DNA of 7,831 bases from Nocardioides sp. GTDB taxonomy: Bacteria > Actinomycetota > Actinomycetes > Propionibacteriales > Nocardioidaceae. The stretch covers positions 1 through 7,831 of the forward strand of contig JAJPEO010000175.1 of assembly GCA_021166815.1 (NCBI GenBank), read 5' to 3'. The position numbers and the translations under genes are program-made. How positions within the stretch are numbered: position 1 is the first letter of the stretch; each line of letters opens with the position of its first letter. Shown here one piece after another: positions 7,019 through 7,831 of the stretch. Below the pieces are notes generated by a model, which saw only the letters and a program-made list of their open reading frames with translations, had not been told where the DNA came from and did no database searches.

Positions 7019-7545
7019 CACTCACGCTCCTCCAGCAGTCGCGGGACAATCACACTCAACATGGTCGACATTGTGCCCGCCGCGGTCCGGGCCGCCTCGG
7101 CACCCCGCCGGTAGGGGTCGCGTACGTCGTGCTCGCGCCGCGCCGCCGGCCGTCGCCTGCCGACGGCCTCGAGCAGCTCGCGCCCGTGGAGGCCGGGGTG
7201 CCGCTCGACCGCCTCGGCGAGCTGCCCGACGGTCCAGGTCCGGCGGAAGGCCGCGGGGAACTCCTGCACGACGTACGCCGCGTGCTCGGCCGCGGCGGTC
7301 AGCACGAGGTCGGCCTCCTCGACCATCGTCCGGTCCAGGCGGCGGCTGCGGAAGGAGTCGGCCGCGCCCGGGGGCAGGGTCGCCGCCATCACCTCGTCCA
7401 TCGGGTGGTCGACGAAGCCGTGCGTGCCGGCGCTGGCGAACTCGACGCCGGTGTGTCCGTCCGCCAACTGCCGGGCGGTGAGCTCGAGCCACGGCGAGCG
7501 GCAGATGTTGGCGGTGCAGACGAAGAGCACCCGCAGCGCCTCCAC
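7018..7545 (-). CDS. Low-molecular-weight protein tyrosine phosphatase family protein
   Basis: Cytoplasmic phosphatase of the LMW-PTP/arsenate reductase fold. The P-loop CTANICRS (residues 10-17) fits CX5RS, with nucleophile Cys10, Arg16 and Ser17, and the general acid is Asp143 in DPY (143-145). SAGTHGFVDHPMD is the usual second conserved block. Cys10 and Cys15 are the only cysteines, so the thioredoxin-type arsenate reductase mechanism with extra cysteines is not supported; a phosphatase is more likely, though mycothiol-linked arsenate reduction cannot be excluded. At 175 residues it is slightly longer than classic members. The start is GTG at 7545, three bases after the cysC stop, with only a weak GGCGGG upstream. 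It sits between cysC and the transporter in one operon. Relatives act on tyrosine kinases of polysaccharide export, so a link to sulfated surface polymers is possible but unproven. Confidence 0.92.
   Translation of the reverse strand: MEALRVLFVCTANICRSPWLELTARQLADGHTGVEFASAGTHGFVDHPMDEVMAATLPPGAADSFRSRRLDRTMVEEADLVLTAAAEHAAYVVQEFPAAFRRTWTVGQLAEAVERHPGLHGRELLEAVGRRRPAARREHDVRDPYRRGAEAARTAAGTMSTMLSVIVPRLLEERE
7027..7033 (-). promoter_or_regulatory. Ribosome binding site for the TauE/SafE gene
   Basis: GGAGGAG on the minus strand lies eight bases before the ATG at 7018, within the last codons of the phosphatase gene. It supports ATG 7018 over GTG 7021 and points to coupled translation. Confidence 0.6.
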
Positions 7546-7548
7546 GGC

Positions 7549-7830
7549 TCAGTCCCGCCGCAGGTCGAGGTGGCCGGTCGCGGCCAGGGCGTCGAGGACG
7601 TCGGCGAGGGCGTCCTCGATCGTGCGGCCGGTCGTGTCGACGCGGACCGAGGCGTCGTCGGGCTCCTCGTACGGCGAGGAGATGCCGGTGAACTCGGGGA
7701 TCACGCCCGCCCGCGCCTTGGCGTACAGGCCCTTGCGGTCGCGCCGCTCGCACTCCTCCAGCGGCGTCGCCACGTGGACCAGGAAGAACGCGCCGCCGGC
7801 CTGCTCCACCATCTCGCGCACCTGCGCCCG
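7549..7830 (-). CDS. cysC: CysC, adenylylsulfate (APS) kinase, C-terminal part (5' end outside window)
   Basis: APS kinase phosphorylates APS at the 3' position to give PAPS, the sulfate donor for sulfotransferases and for PAPS reductase. Only the last 93 codons are visible; the frame is open to the window edge, and the GTG at 7821 is an internal valine. Family features seen are ATPLEECERRDRKGLYAKAR, the conserved region after the kinase core that contacts APS and the partner subunit, then FTGISSPYEEP and the closing VDTTG segment. The Walker A motif lies beyond the window. Whether this is stand-alone CysC or the end of a fusion with an ATP sulfurylase domain cannot be decided here. It leads directly into the phosphatase and transporter genes. 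Confidence 0.93.
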   Translation of the reverse strand, partial: RAQVREMVEQAGGAFFLVHVATPLEECERRDRKGLYAKARAGVIPEFTGISSPYEEPDDASVRVDTTGRTIEDALADVLDALAATGHLDLRRD

Positions 7831-7831
7831 C

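Noticed and set aside
6164..7114. Plus-strand open frame (316 codons) opposite the TauE/SafE gene
   Set aside because: His/Arg/Asp/Glu-rich low-complexity translation with no recognisable motif; a shadow of the membrane protein gene.
7018..7545. Arsenate-resistance gene (ArsC)
   Set aside because: No ars neighbours and no third catalytic cysteine; the P-loop and DPY motif fit a tyrosine phosphatase equally well or better.

Overview
The window is high-GC DNA with very dense genes and strong G/C preference at third codon positions, typical of an actinobacterium. A fused FbiC-type F420 enzyme (the CofG and CofH halves on one chain) supports this, since the fusion is characteristic of Actinobacteria. 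The overall style suggests Nocardioidaceae or a relative, but that family-level placement is inference.

Layout, left to right. The window opens inside fbiC (+), which makes the deazaflavin core (Fo) of coenzyme F420; its 5' part is missing. A convergent intergenic gap with a strong 11-bp hairpin separates it from cysDN (-), the two subunits of the GTP-driven ATP sulfurylase that turns sulfate into APS. cysD and cysN overlap by one base, and cysN has a strong ribosome binding site. Upstream of cysD is a short candidate promoter region, then dtd (-), a D-aminoacyl-tRNA deacylase. A gene for a beta-keto acid cleavage enzyme (BKACE, DUF849) runs divergently from dtd, with only 17 bp between the two start codons.

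The 289-bp gap after BKACE (5701-5989), between convergent genes, is almost entirely repeats. It holds a 12-bp tandem, a 52-bp tandem duplication, a 35-bp element present twice that contains a perfect 12-bp palindrome, and an inverted copy of the 16-bp core. This is the least explained part of the window.

The right end is a tightly packed minus-strand operon: cysC (APS kinase, cut by the window edge), a low-molecular-weight protein tyrosine phosphatase, and a TauE/SafE-family membrane transporter. CysDN makes APS and CysC phosphorylates it to PAPS, so the window carries a full sulfate-activation route split into two operons. The phosphatase and the anion transporter are probably co-transcribed with the PAPS-making step. 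All identified proteins belong to known families. No mobile-element gene, RNA gene, CRISPR array or defence system was found.
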